Positions 50,305 through 58,969 of a stretch of DNA of 64,000 nucleotides are shown piece by piece. Source of the stretch: Streptomyces xinghaiensis S187 (GTDB taxonomy: Bacteria; Actinomycetota; Actinomycetes; Streptomycetales; Streptomycetaceae). Below the pieces are notes generated by a model. It ran no database searches. It was not told where the DNA came from and saw only the letters and a list, made by a program, of their open reading frames with translations. The stretch covers positions 6,602,501 to 6,666,500 of the forward strand of contig NZ_CP023202.1 in assembly GCF_000220705.2 (NCBI RefSeq). Reading direction: 5' to 3'. Position numbers and translations under genes: made by a program. Each line of letters starts with the position of its first letter. The first letter of the stretch is position 1.

Positions 50305-51948
50305 GTGAACGACCGCTCCCCCCTCCAGGCCGACGACGACCGCACCGTGCTGCTGCGCGGGGGGACGGTCCACAGCCCCGCCGATCCGTTCGCGACCGCG
50401 ATGGTCGTCGAGCGCGGCCGGGTCGCCTGGGTCGGCTCCGAGGGGGCCGCGGACGCCTTCGCCGACGGCGTCGACGAGGTCGTCCGGCTGGACGGGGCCC
50501 TCGTCACCCCGGCCTTCACCGACGCCCACGTGCACCTCACCGCCACCGGCCTCGCCCTGACCGGCCTCGACCTCTCCGGCGCCCGCGGCCTCACCGAGGC
50601 ACTGGACCTCGTGCGCGCCCACGCCGCCGCCCGCCCCGGCGACCGGGTGCTGCTCGGCCACGGCTGGGACGCCGGCGACTGGCCCGAGGGCCGGCCGCCG
50701 TCCCGCGCCGAACTGGACGCGGCCACCGGCGGCCGACCGCTCTACCTCAGCCGCGTCGACGCCCACTCGGCCGTCGTCACCGGAGCCCTGCTCGACCGTG
50801 TGCCCGGCGTCACCGCCCTCGCCGGCTTCCGGGACGACGCGCCGCTCACCGAGGACGCGCACCACGCCGTACGGCGGGCCGCCCTCGCCGCCGTCACCCC
50901 CGGTTCCCGGGCCGACGCCCAGCGCGCCGCCCGGGCCCACGCGGCCTCCCGGGGCATCGGCTCGCTCCACGAGTGCGCCGGGCCCGACATCTCCGGTGAG
51001 GACGACTTCACCGCGCTGCTCGCCCTCGCCGCCGCCGAGCCCGGCCCGCGCGTCGTCGGCTACTGGGCCGAACCCGTCGCTGATGCGAAGGGAGCGGAGA
51101 GGATCCGGAGCCTGGGGGCCGTCGGCGCGGCCGGTGACCTCTTCGTCGACGGCTCCCTCGGCTCCCACACCGCGCATCTGCACGAGCCGTACGCGGACGC
51201 CCCGCACACCGGAGCCGCGCACCTCGGGGCGGACGAGGTCGCCGCCCATGTCACGGCCTGCACGGAGGCGGGACTCCAGGCCGGTTTCCACGCCATCGGC
51301 GACGCCGCGCTGAGCACCGTCGTCGCGGGCGTCCGGGCCGCCGCCGGCAAGCTCGGCCTCGACCGGGTACGGGCCGCGCGGCACCGCGTCGAGCACGCCG
51401 AGATGCTCACCGCCGAGACCATCGCCGCCTTCGCCGAGCTGGCCCTCACGGCCTCCGTGCAGCCCGCGTTCGACGCGGCCTGGGGCGGCGAGGAGGGCAT
51501 GTACGCCCAGCGGCTCGGTGCCGAGCGGGCCCGGACCCTCAATCCGTACGCCGCGCTGCTGCGCGCCGGTGTGCCGCTCGCGTTCGGCTCCGACAGCCCG
51601 GTCACCCCGTTCGATCCGTGGGGCACCGTGCGCGCGGCCGCCTTCCACCGCACCCCCGGGCACCGCATCACCGTGCGCGGCGCCTTCACCGCCCACACCC
51701 GGGGCGGCCGGCGGGCCGCCGGCCGGGACGACGCCGGTGTCCTGGTCCCCGGCGCACCCGCCGACTACGCGGTGTGGGAGAGCGGCGACCTCGTCGTCCA
51801 GACCCCGGACGAGCGGGTGGCGGCCTGGTCCACCGACCCCCGCTCCGGCACCCCCGGCCTGCCCGAACTCCTGCCCGGCGGACCGCTGCCGGTCTGCCTG
51901 CGGACGGTGGTGGGCGGCCGCACGGTCCACACCCGCCCGAACGAGTGA
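50305..51948 (+). CDS. Amidohydrolase family protein (YtcJ-like, Amidohydro_3)
   Basis: 547 residues, standard length. Metal-binding motif FTDAHVHLTATG (about residue 75), HECAGPD near 220, FHAIGDAA near 330 and HRVEHAEM near 360, with the final metal Asp in AFGSDSPV near 432. The Amidohydro_3 group is zinc- or iron-dependent and hydrolyses N-acyl or exocyclic amide bonds; substrates of YtcJ-like proteins are unknown. No signal peptide. GTG start with GAGG nine bases upstream. Confidence 0.88.
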   Translation: MNDRSPLQADDDRTVLLRGGTVHSPADPFATAMVVERGRVAWVGSEGAADAFADGVDEVVRLDGALVTPAFTDAHVHLTATGLALTGLDLSGARGLTEALDLVRAHAAARPGDRVLLGHGWDAGDWPEGRPPSRAELDAATGGRPLYLSRVDAHSAVVTGALLDRVPGVTALAGFRDDAPLTEDAHHAVRRAALAAVTPGSRADAQRAARAHAASRGIGSLHECAGPDISGEDDFTALLALAAAEPGPRVVGYWAEPVADAKGAERIRSLGAVGAAGDLFVDGSLGSHTAHLHEPYADAPHTGAAHLGADEVAAHVTACTEAGLQAGFHAIGDAALSTVVAGVRAAAGKLGLDRVRAARHRVEHAEMLTAETIAAFAELALTASVQPAFDAAWGGEEGMYAQRLGAERARTLNPYAALLRAGVPLAFGSDSPVTPFDPWGTVRAAAFHRTPGHRITVRGAFTAHTRGGRRAAGRDDAGVLVPGAPADYAVWESGDLVVQTPDERVAAWSTDPRSGTPGLPELLPGGPLPVCLRTVVGGRTVHTRPNE

Positions 51949-52710
51949 TGTGCCGGAGTGCCGTCCGGGTGCCGTGCGACGGGCCGGACCCGCCCGGCCT
52001 TTCCGCCGCTACCTGCGCATCTTCACCCCTGACCTGCTGGGTTGCCAGAACGACGCAGGTCGGACGAGTGTTGACAGAAAGCGGTTGGCGGCCGGTAGGT
52101 TCGGCCGCGTCCACCACAGGACGTCCGACCGGGGAATCTCCGCGCAGTCGTCGAGCGCCGCTGGGCCACGGGTGGTGCGCCGGCACGGTGTGCCGCCACT
52201 GGGAGCCAGGTCCAGCCACCGCGCCACGGGACGGGGGAGGATTCCGGCCGGTCGGCAGGTGCGACCCGGGTGGGGCCCGGACGCTCAGTAGACAACGGCT
52301 TCGGTCGGCCCGCAGCCAGCGGGTCCCGGGTCGGCCCGAAGGGCACCGGGCCCCGCCGTAGCGCTTGCCGCCGCGGGGTGCCCCGCCGTTCCCGGGTCCC
52401 CGGTTTCTCCCGCTCTCCCGCCTCTCCGCCCGTGAGGGCGCGGTGGGGTGCCTGCTCTCCGCCGCGGTCCGCGGCCCGTCGCGCGACGCCCGCATGGCCC
52501 TGTGGTTCCGCGCCGCCCTTCGGCGCTCCCGTGTGCCTCCCGCTCGGTCCGTCCCCTCGGTTCGCCCGCGTCCCCTCCGCGCGAGTGCGCTCGCGCGATG
52601 CCCGCGAGCCCCTGGTGACGGCTGAGGAGTACCGGCAGGACTCCGCCTTTCGGGGGGCGGCGGGGTACCGTCACCTCATCAGCGCACGACCTGCAGGAAG
52701 GCACGCCACC
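51949..52710 (+). other. Long intergenic region upstream of lnt; possible structured RNA
   Basis: 762 bases with no convincing gene. It contains a consensus-like promoter (TTGACA 52071-52076, TAGGTT 52096-52101) pointing right, followed by about 250 bases rich in nested inverted repeats (for example CGGCAC-GGT-GTGCCG near 52180-52195 flanked by GTGG/CCAC) and hairpins around 52310-52350. A short frame at 52365-52625 has poor codon bias. This could be a small RNA gene or a long leader of lnt. Confidence 0.5.
52071..52101 (+). promoter_or_regulatory. Vegetative-type promoter in the lnt upstream region
   Basis: TTGACA and TAGGTT with a 19-bp spacer, the clearest consensus pair in the window. 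The nearest downstream gene start is over 600 bases away, so a non-coding transcript is likely. Confidence 0.55.
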
Positions 52711-54585
52711 GTGCATTCGGGCCCCGCCACAGACACGGACCGCCCCTCCGGGGACCGCCCGCCCGCCGAGGGTGCCGCGGAACCCGGCCGGCCCGCCGCC
52801 GGGCCTGCCGCGGCGCCCGGCACCGGGCCCGCCGCCGGGTCCGGTGCGGCCGCCGTTCCGGCCCGGACGGGGCGGCTGCGCCGGACGGGGCGGCTGGTAC
52901 GGCGCGAGGCGCCCCGGAGCGCGCTCGCCGCCCTGAGCGGGCTCGGCCTGGCCCTCGCCTTCCCGCCGTACGACCTGTGGCCGCTCGCCCTGCTCGCCGT
53001 CGCCGCGCTCAGCCTGCTGACACGCGGCCGCACCGCGCGCCAGGGCGCCTGGACCGGATTCGCCTTCGGACTGCCGTTCTTCTTCGTCCTGCTGCGCTGG
53101 CTCCACGTCATCGGCTATGACGCCGTGTTCGGGCTCTCCGTCATCGAGGCCCTGTTCCTGAGCGCGCTCGGCGCGGGGCTCGCGCTGACGTCCCGGCTGC
53201 CGCTGTGGCCGCTGTGGGCGGCCTGCCTGTGGGTCGCCGAGGAGTGGGCCCGGGACCGGCTGCCGCTCGGCGGCTTTCCGTGGGGACGGCTGGCGTTCGG
53301 CGTCACCGGCTCGCCCTATCTGCCGCTCGCCGCGCTCGGCGGCGCGGTGCTCGTGACCTTCGCCGTCGCGCTGAGCGGCGCCCTGCTCGGCTCCGCGGCC
53401 CTCGCGGCGGCGCGGCCGCGGCCCGGCCGGCGCACCGGCCCGGACGGGGGCGGACCCGGCGGCCCGGATGCCGCGGAGGGCCCGGACGGCCCGGACGGAC
53501 GGGACGGACGGGACGGTTCGGAGCGCTCGGGCGGCGGGGAGGCGGCCCCGCACACCGGCAGCCCCTCCCGTTCCCGCGCCGTCCCGGCCCGCCCCGTCCT
53601 CCGGCGGGCCGTCCCGCCCGCCGTGCTGGCCCTCGCCGTGGCGCTGGCCGGGTACGCCGTCCCGGTGCCCACGGAGGCCGACGACACCGCCCGGATCGCC
53701 GTCGTCCAGGGGAACGTGCAGCAGCCCGGGATGGACTTCCTGGGCCGCCCCATGCTGATCCTCAACAACCACGTCGAGGCCACCCTCGACCTGGCCAGGG
53801 ACGTCGAGGCCGGCCGGGAGCAGCGCCCGGACCTGGTCATCTGGCCGGAGAACGCCTCCGATCTCGATCCCTTCCGCTACCCGGAGGCGGGTGCCCGGAT
53901 GGACGAGGCGGCCCGCGCCGTCGGGGTGCCCATCCTCGTCGGGGCCCTCGTCGACCACCCCACGAAGGAGGGCTACGTCGAGAACCAGGGCATCGTCTGG
54001 GACCCGGAGACCGGCCCCGGCGCCTCGTACACCAAGCAGCACCCGGTGCCGTTCGGCGAGTACGTGCCCTTCCGCGACCAGCTCAGCAAGGTCATCACCC
54101 GGCTCCAGCGGGTGCCGCGCGACTTCTACCCCGGTGACACCACCGGCGTGCTGCAGACCGGACCGGCGCGGCTCGGCGACGTGATCTGCTTCGAGGTCGC
54201 CTACGACGAGATCGTCCGCGACACGGTCAACGCCGGCGCCCGCGCGCTCGTCATCCAGACCAACAACGCCACCTACGGCCGCACCGGCCAGCCCGAGCAG
54301 CAGCTCGTGATGTCCCGGCTGCGTGCCGTCGAGCACGGCCGCGCCGTCGTCACCGCCGCCACCAGCGGCATCAGTGCCGTGGTCCGGCCGGACGGTGTGA
54401 TCGACCAGCGCACCGAGGAGTTCACCCGCGACGTGATCACCGCGGACCTTCCGCTGCGCGACGACACGACCGTCGCCGACCGAATGGGAGCGGCGCCCGA
54501 ATGGGCGCTCGCTATCGTGGGCCTCCTGTCCTGCGCCGCCGCGATCGCACTCGGCCGGCGGGGACGTACGGACCGGAGGGGATAG
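52711..54585 (+). CDS. lnt: Apolipoprotein N-acyltransferase
   Basis: 624 residues. A Pro/Ala-rich cytosolic N-terminus (about 70), six or so membrane helices (about 75-245), a low-complexity linker and a nitrilase-fold domain with the Glu380 (WPENASD), Lys442 (YTKQHPVPFGEYVP) and Cys493 (DVICFEVAYDE) triad, then a final helix. It adds the third acyl chain to lipoproteins at the outer face of the membrane. The GTG at 52711 gives the shortest reasonable N-terminus. The next gene, ppm, starts two bases after its stop; in mycobacteria these two activities are fused or linked in the same way. Confidence 0.92.
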   Translation: MHSGPATDTDRPSGDRPPAEGAAEPGRPAAGPAAAPGTGPAAGSGAAAVPARTGRLRRTGRLVRREAPRSALAALSGLGLALAFPPYDLWPLALLAVAALSLLTRGRTARQGAWTGFAFGLPFFFVLLRWLHVIGYDAVFGLSVIEALFLSALGAGLALTSRLPLWPLWAACLWVAEEWARDRLPLGGFPWGRLAFGVTGSPYLPLAALGGAVLVTFAVALSGALLGSAALAAARPRPGRRTGPDGGGPGGPDAAEGPDGPDGRDGRDGSERSGGGEAAPHTGSPSRSRAVPARPVLRRAVPPAVLALAVALAGYAVPVPTEADDTARIAVVQGNVQQPGMDFLGRPMLILNNHVEATLDLARDVEAGREQRPDLVIWPENASDLDPFRYPEAGARMDEAARAVGVPILVGALVDHPTKEGYVENQGIVWDPETGPGASYTKQHPVPFGEYVPFRDQLSKVITRLQRVPRDFYPGDTTGVLQTGPARLGDVICFEVAYDEIVRDTVNAGARALVIQTNNATYGRTGQPEQQLVMSRLRAVEHGRAVVTAATSGISAVVRPDGVIDQRTEEFTRDVITADLPLRDDTTVADRMGAAPEWALAIVGLLSCAAAIALGRRGRTDRRG

Positions 54586-54587
54586 CA

Positions 54588-55379
54588 GTGGCAGACGGCG
54601 GACAGCGGCGGTACGGCCCGCTCGGCACGGTTCTGGTGATCATTCCGACCTACAACGAGGCCGGCAACATCAAGCCGATCGTGGGCCGGGTGCGGTCCGC
54701 CGTACCCGAGGCCCATGTCCTCGTCGCCGACGACAACAGCCCCGACGGCACCGGCAAGCTCGCCGACGAGCTCGCCGCCGGGGACGAGCAGGTCCATGTG
54801 CTGCACCGGAGGGGCAAGGAGGGCCTGGGCGCCGCCTATCTCGCGGGCTTCCGCTGGGGCATCGAACAGGGGTACGACGTCCTGGTCGAGATGGACGCCG
54901 ACGGCTCGCACCAGCCGGAGGAACTGCCCCGGCTGCTCACCGCGCTCAAGGGAGCCGATCTGGTACTCGGCTCCCGCTGGGTGGCCGGCGGACGGATCGT
55001 CAACTGGCCCCGCTCCCGGCAGCTGATCTCCCGCGGCGGCAGCGTCTACTCCCGGCTGCTGCTGGACGTCCCCGTGCACGACGTCACCGGCGGCTACCGC
55101 GCGTTCCGTGCCGGGACGCTCACCGGGCTCGGCATGGACGACGTGGCCTCGCAGGGCTACTGCTTCCAGGTCGACCTGGCCTGGCGCGCGGTGAAGGCCG
55201 GGTTCCACGTCGTCGAGGTGCCCATCACCTTCGTCGAGCGGGAGATCGGCGACAGCAAGATGAGCCGCGACATCTTCGTCGAGGCGCTGTGGCGGGTCAC
55301 CGCCTGGGGCGTCGGTTCCCGGGCGCAGCGCGTGCTGGACCGCGTGAACCGCGCCGCCGCCGCCCGCCGGGAGGGTTAG
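54588..55379 (+). CDS. ppm: Polyprenol monophosphomannose synthase
   Basis: 263 residues, GT2 fold: IIPTYNEAGNIKPIV, DDNSPDGT, VEMDADGSHQPEELP with the DxD-type motif, and VTGGYRAFR. No membrane helices, so it depends on membrane association through partners such as Lnt. It transfers mannose from GDP-mannose to polyprenyl phosphate, giving the donor for protein O-mannosylation and lipoglycans. GTG start with GGAGGGG, two bases after the lnt stop. Confidence 0.92.
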   Translation: MADGGQRRYGPLGTVLVIIPTYNEAGNIKPIVGRVRSAVPEAHVLVADDNSPDGTGKLADELAAGDEQVHVLHRRGKEGLGAAYLAGFRWGIEQGYDVLVEMDADGSHQPEELPRLLTALKGADLVLGSRWVAGGRIVNWPRSRQLISRGGSVYSRLLLDVPVHDVTGGYRAFRAGTLTGLGMDDVASQGYCFQVDLAWRAVKAGFHVVEVPITFVEREIGDSKMSRDIFVEALWRVTAWGVGSRAQRVLDRVNRAAAARREG

Positions 55380-55424
55380 GACCTCTCGTCCCGGGCCTCT
55401 CGTCTCGTCCCGGGGCCTCTCGTC

Positions 55425-55449
55425 CGGACCGAGCCGGGCTCGCGGTCCG
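55425..55449 (+). terminator. Probable terminator of the lnt-ppm operon
   Basis: CGGACCG and CGGTCCG arms (55425-55431, 55443-55449) with an inner AGC/GCT pairing, about 45 bases after the ppm stop. Confidence 0.5.
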
Positions 55450-55535
55450 ACCGCGGCCGGGCCCCGTGCGGAGTCCCGGCTTCCGGGAGGCTCCGCGCCA
55501 GGTTTTCTCCGGGGCCGCATGGGCATTCGGGGTGC

Positions 55536-56504
55536 ATGGTACAAATCGGCTACACCATGCTGACCGAACAGGCCGGCCCCCGTGAGCTCGTCGGACACGT
55601 GGTCCGCGCCGAGGAGGCCGGATTCGACTTCTCCGTCACCTCCGACCACTACTTCCCCTGGCTCGGGAGCCAGGGCCACTCCCCGCACGCGTGGACGGTC
55701 CTCGGCGCCGCCGCCCAGGCGACCTCCCGCATCCCGCTGATGACGTACGTCACCTGCCCGACGATGCGCTACCACCCGGCGGTCGTCGCACAGAAGGCGG
55801 CGACCCTGCACCTCCTCTCCGAGGGCCGGTTCCGGCTGGGCCTGGGAGCGGGGGAGAACCTCAACGAGCACATCACCGGCGGCGGCTGGCCCGCGGCGGA
55901 CGTGCGGCACGAGATGCTCGAAGAGGCCGTGGACATCATCCGCGCGCTCTTCGGGGGCGGTTACGTGAACCACCACGGCGCCCACTTCGACGTGGAGTCC
56001 GCCAAGGTGTGGGACCTCCCGGACGAACCCCCGCCCATCGGCATCGCCGTCTCCGGCGACCAGTCCTGCCAACTCGCGGGCCGCCTCGCGGACTTGGTGA
56101 TCGCCGTCGAACCGAAGCCGGAACTCCTCGACGCCTTCGACCGGTACGGCGGCGCCGGCAAGCCCCGGGTGGGGCAGGTGCCGGTCTGCTACGACCCCGA
56201 CCGGGAGACGGCGGTGCGCCGCGCCCACGAGCAGTTCCGCTGGTTCGCCGGGGGCTGGAAGGTCAACGCCGAACTGCCCGGTCCCGCCTCGTTCGAGGCG
56301 GCCACCCAGTTCGTCCGCCCGGAAGACGTGGCGGAGTCCATCCCGTGCGGCGACGACGTCTCCGCCTTTGTGGAGGCCGTACGGCCGTTCGCCGAGGCCG
56401 GGTTCACCGAGGTGGCCCTGGTACAGGTCGGCGGCGAGAGCCAGCACGCCTTCCTCGACTGGTCGGAGAAGACCCTGCTGCCCGCACTGCGCGAGGCCCT
56501 CTGA
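55536..56504 (+). CDS. LLM-class F420-dependent oxidoreductase (FGD-like, TIGR03557 type)
   Basis: 322 residues of the luciferase-like TIM barrel. Typical segments are IGYTMLTEQAGPRELV, FDFSVTSDHYFPWL, GRFRLGLGAGENLNEH and GIAVSGDQSCQLA. This subgroup uses coenzyme F420, like F420-dependent glucose-6-phosphate dehydrogenase, whose fold it shares; the substrate is not known. ATG with no strong ribosome site; GGGTGC lies close upstream. It stands alone between two hairpin-rich intergenic regions. Confidence 0.88.
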   Translation: MVQIGYTMLTEQAGPRELVGHVVRAEEAGFDFSVTSDHYFPWLGSQGHSPHAWTVLGAAAQATSRIPLMTYVTCPTMRYHPAVVAQKAATLHLLSEGRFRLGLGAGENLNEHITGGGWPAADVRHEMLEEAVDIIRALFGGGYVNHHGAHFDVESAKVWDLPDEPPPIGIAVSGDQSCQLAGRLADLVIAVEPKPELLDAFDRYGGAGKPRVGQVPVCYDPDRETAVRRAHEQFRWFAGGWKVNAELPGPASFEAATQFVRPEDVAESIPCGDDVSAFVEAVRPFAEAGFTEVALVQVGGESQHAFLDWSEKTLLPALREAL

Positions 56505-56823
56505 GGGCGGACCCCCGCCCTTGGGACACCCGCGCCCTTGGGACACCCGCGCCCTTGGGATACCCGGGAACACCGAAGCGGTGCGACCGCCTCCGCCGGC
56601 CCGGCCCCCTGAGCCGCGAGCCGGCCGGGAGCGGTCGCACCGCTGCACGCCTGCACGCTGCCGTGTGCGGCGTCTGCCCTGTCCGCCGCCCCGGCGGCAC
56701 GCGGCGGCGGACACGGTGGCACCGCACAGGACGGAGCTCCCGGCCGGGTCTGCCGCCCGTCCGGGAGCTCCGCCTCCGCTAATCCGTTCCGTTCTGGTCC
56801 GCGTTCTGGTCCGTTGTGGTCCG
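56505..56823. other. Intergenic region with 17-bp tandem repeats and a terminator
   Basis: No gene seen. Three copies of a 17-bp unit (TTGGGACACCCGCGCCC; 56521-56537, 56538-56554, 56555-56571, the last degenerate) follow the stop of the F420 gene. The terminator hairpin lies further right at 56729-56769. Confidence 0.7.
56729..56769. terminator. Bidirectional terminator between the F420 enzyme and small-protein genes
   Basis: Perfect 12-bp arms CGGAGCTCCCGG and CCGGGAGCTCCG (56729-56740, 56758-56769) with a 17-base loop. Confidence 0.65.
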
Positions 56824-57063
56824 TCAGCCCGACGGCTCCTCGGGTTCGCCCCGGTCGTCGTCCGCGGGGTGTTCGTCGCGCCGCCGCGCACCCGCTTCGT
56901 CCGGGTCCGGCAGATTCTCCCGCGAGGAGTCGGCCGCTTCGGCCGGAATCTTTCCCTCCCACTTGTCGGCCGCCTTGTCGTGGCCGCCGACCTGCTGGTC
57001 GGGCAGGTCCCGGGGGACGGCGTGGCCGCCCGCCCCGGGTTGCTCGGAGCGTCGTTCCGCCAT
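56824..57063 (-). CDS. Small acidic hypothetical protein
   Basis: 79 residues, highly charged and apparently disordered: an opening MAERRSEQPGAGG, a short hydrophobic-poor centre KAADKWEGKIPAEA and an acidic end. ATG preceded by GAGAGGA. No domain. The conserved-looking KWEGKIPAEA stretch and position between rightward F420 and leftward wbl genes are all that can be said; it is on the same strand as wbl, 125 bases downstream of it. Confidence 0.55.
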   Translation of the reverse strand: MAERRSEQPGAGGHAVPRDLPDQQVGGHDKAADKWEGKIPAEAADSSRENLPDPDEAGARRRDEHPADDDRGEPEEPSG

Positions 57064-57188
57064 GTCCGGGTCCTCTCTCTGGTGCTGGATGGTGCTGGAC
57101 CGTGTGGAGCGCGGGTACCCGCGCCGGTACCGGTCATGCGGTGACGGCTGCCCCGGACGCCCTGGTCCGCGCGGCCCCGTCCCGCCGT

Positions 57189-57449
57189 TCAGGCCGCGGT
57201 ACGGGCGCGGCGGCGCTCCCGCTCACGGCGCCGGTGCATCGAGCGCCGCTCGTCCTCCGAGGTGCCGCCCCAGACCCCCGAGGTCTGGCCGGTCTCCAGG
57301 GCCCAGTCGAGGCACGCGCCGACGACCGGGCAGCTCTCGCACACCGCCTTCGCCGCCTGCTCCTGGCGCAGGGCCGGGCCGGAGCTGCCCACGGGAAAGA
57401 ACAGGTCTGGGTCGGTATCGCGGCAAGCCGCGTTCAGACGCCAGTCCAT
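57189..57449 (-). CDS. wblE: WhiB-like iron-sulfur transcriptional regulator, WblE/WhiB1 type
   Basis: 86 residues. Cys9, Cys37, Cys40 and Cys46 (C-x27-C-x2-C-x5-C) bind a [4Fe-4S] cluster; GVWGG and a basic C-terminal tail (RRRERERRRARTAA) complete the Wbl pattern. Opening MDWRLNAAC, the C positions and the length match WblE of Streptomyces and WhiB1 of mycobacteria, which bind sigma-A region 4 and respond to nitric oxide. The ATG at 57449 fits the family; longer in-frame starts are not used. Divergent from fxsA with a 138-bp shared region. Confidence 0.88.
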   Translation of the reverse strand: MDWRLNAACRDTDPDLFFPVGSSGPALRQEQAAKAVCESCPVVGACLDWALETGQTSGVWGGTSEDERRSMHRRRERERRRARTAA

Positions 57450-57587
57450 GAATGCCACTCCGTTCGGTTCGTATCGGTTTCTGATCGGATGCGCTCTGTG
57501 CCGGTTCTTCTCCGCGTACCCGGTGCCGGACTGCCAACTCGTCCGTCCCGCCGCCCGGATCGCACGGTCACCAGGCACACTGGAGAC

Positions 57588-58226
57588 ATGACGACCGGCG
57601 TACCGCACCGACAGGAAGAGCCCCCGGGCCGTGGCCCCGGATCGACCGCCGCCCGGACCGGGCGCTCACGGCGCCGGAGCCTGGTGCCCCTGGCCGTGGC
57701 CGCCTGGGTGGTGCTGGAGATCTGGCTGCTGACCCTGGTCGCCGACGCCTTCGGGGGCCTGACCGTTCTGCTGCTTCTGCTCGCGGGCCTGGTGCTCGGC
57801 GCGTATGTCGTGAAGCGGGCCGGCCGGCGCGCCTGGCGGGGGCTCACGGAGAACCTCCAGCGCGGCACCGCGCCGGGCGCACCGCCCGCCGAGGGGAGCA
57901 GGGCGAGCGGCAACACCCTGCCCATGCTGGGCGGGTTGCTGCTGATGATGCCGGGGCTGGTCTCCGACGTGGCGGGCCTGCTCTGCCTCTTCCCGCCCAC
58001 CCGGGCGCTGCTGCGCCGCTCGGCCGAGCGCTCACTGAGCCGGCGGATGTCCGCGGCGGGGCCGGGCGGTCTCGGCGAGGCCTTCCAACAGGCCCGGATG
58101 CACCGGCCCGACGGCAAGGTCGTCCAGGGCGAGGTCATCCACCGCGACGGCGAGGACGGTCACGGTGAGAACGGGGACGGGGAGGGGAAGAGCGGCCGGG
58201 GCGGCGAACCCCCGCTGCCCCGCTGA
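57588..58226 (+). CDS. FxsA family membrane protein
   Basis: 212 residues. A basic N-terminus, then membrane helices at about 32-52 and 53-72 and two more near 105-130 (LPMLGGLLLMMPGLVSDVAGLLCLFPPTR), the FxsA signature. The C-terminal tail is hydrophilic and Gly/Asp-rich. FxsA affects phage exclusion in E. coli, but its role in actinomycetes is not known. GGAG lies close to the ATG. A perfect terminator separates it from convergent rbpA. Confidence 0.88.
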   Translation: MTTGVPHRQEEPPGRGPGSTAARTGRSRRRSLVPLAVAAWVVLEIWLLTLVADAFGGLTVLLLLLAGLVLGAYVVKRAGRRAWRGLTENLQRGTAPGAPPAEGSRASGNTLPMLGGLLLMMPGLVSDVAGLLCLFPPTRALLRRSAERSLSRRMSAAGPGGLGEAFQQARMHRPDGKVVQGEVIHRDGEDGHGENGDGEGKSGRGGEPPLPR

Positions 58227-58242
58227 GCGGCGCCCCGGGCAC

Positions 58243-58287
58243 ACGAAGGACCCGGACCACCATCCCGTGGTGGTCCGGGTCCTTCGT
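58243..58287. terminator. Bidirectional terminator between fxsA and rbpA
   Basis: Perfect 19-bp arms (58243-58261, 58269-58287) with a 7-base loop and adjoining pyrimidine run on the plus strand. Confidence 0.85.
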
Positions 58288-58340
58288 CTCTGTGCTGCCG
58301 TGCCGCCGTGCCTCGTCCGGCGCGGGCCGTGCTACCGCCG

Positions 58341-58715
58341 TCAGGCGGACTTGCGGTTGTCCCGGGGATGCACCGCGATGTTCATCGCACCGGAGCGCAG
58401 GACCGCCAGCCGCTCGGCCAGCACCTCCTCCAACTCCTCGCGGGTACGCCGCTCCATGAGCATGTCCCAGTGCGTCCGCGCGGGCTTGCCCTTCTTCTCC
58501 TCGGGGCCTTCGCCGTCCACGAGCAGGGCCTGGGCCCCGCACACCTTGCATTCCCACTCCTGCGGAATCTCCGCCTCTACCGAGAACGGCATCTCGAATC
58601 GATGGCCGTTCTGGCATGCGTACTCCACCGCCTGGCGCGGGGCCAGATCGATGCCGCGGTCGGTCTCGTAGCTGGTCACCACAAGTCGCGTGCCGCGGAG
58701 AGCTCGCTCACTCAT
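58341..58715 (-). CDS. rbpA: RNA polymerase-binding protein RbpA
   Basis: 124 residues. Zinc ligands Cys34, His38, Cys56 and Cys59 match those of the Streptomyces coelicolor protein, and the C-terminal THWDMLMERRTREELEEVLAERL is the sigma-interaction domain. RbpA binds RNA polymerase holoenzyme with the principal sigma factor, stabilises the open complex and modifies rifampicin response. The ATG at 58715 fits the family. A sigma-R-type promoter lies upstream (58777-58803), consistent with the known thiol-stress induction of this gene. Confidence 0.95.
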   Translation of the reverse strand: MSERALRGTRLVVTSYETDRGIDLAPRQAVEYACQNGHRFEMPFSVEAEIPQEWECKVCGAQALLVDGEGPEEKKGKPARTHWDMLMERRTREELEEVLAERLAVLRSGAMNIAVHPRDNRKSA

Positions 58716-58776
58716 GAATTGTGCCTCCCGGGCTTGTCGCCCACAGGACAGGTGTCGCTGTCGTCGTCATCCGGTC

Positions 58777-58803
58777 AACGTCCGGTCGGCGGTAAAGATT
58801 CCC
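58777..58803 (-). promoter_or_regulatory. Sigma-R promoter of rbpA
   Basis: On the minus strand GGGAAT (58798-58803) and GTT (58777-58779) are separated by exactly 18 bases, the consensus GGAAT-N18-GTT of the disulfide-stress sigma factor SigR. It lies about 60 bases upstream of the rbpA ATG. Confidence 0.75.
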
Positions 58804-58969
58804 GTTGCGGGACATGCGTCGCCCGTCGTGCCGCCCCTTGTTGTACCCACCGTGGCCCGGTTTGTCACATCTGGCAGGAGATGTCACCCAGTGCTTCTCC
58901 TGATTCAGCTTGCAGTAACGGTCCGCCCTGTGGTCAAAGGCGTACACTACCGCTCCACCGTCGTCCGCG

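Noticed and set aside
52100..52360. Cobalamin or ydaO riboswitch in the lnt leader
   Set aside because: Fragments resembling CCACTG and GCCAGG occur, but the required order of conserved boxes and helices was not found; kept only as an unclassified structured region.
52365..52625. Possible small gene before lnt
   Set aside because: Arg/Pro-rich translation, no ribosome site and no third-position bias distinguishing it from the other frames.
56516..56571. CRISPR-like repeat array
   Set aside because: The units are contiguous 17-mers without spacers and there are no cas genes.
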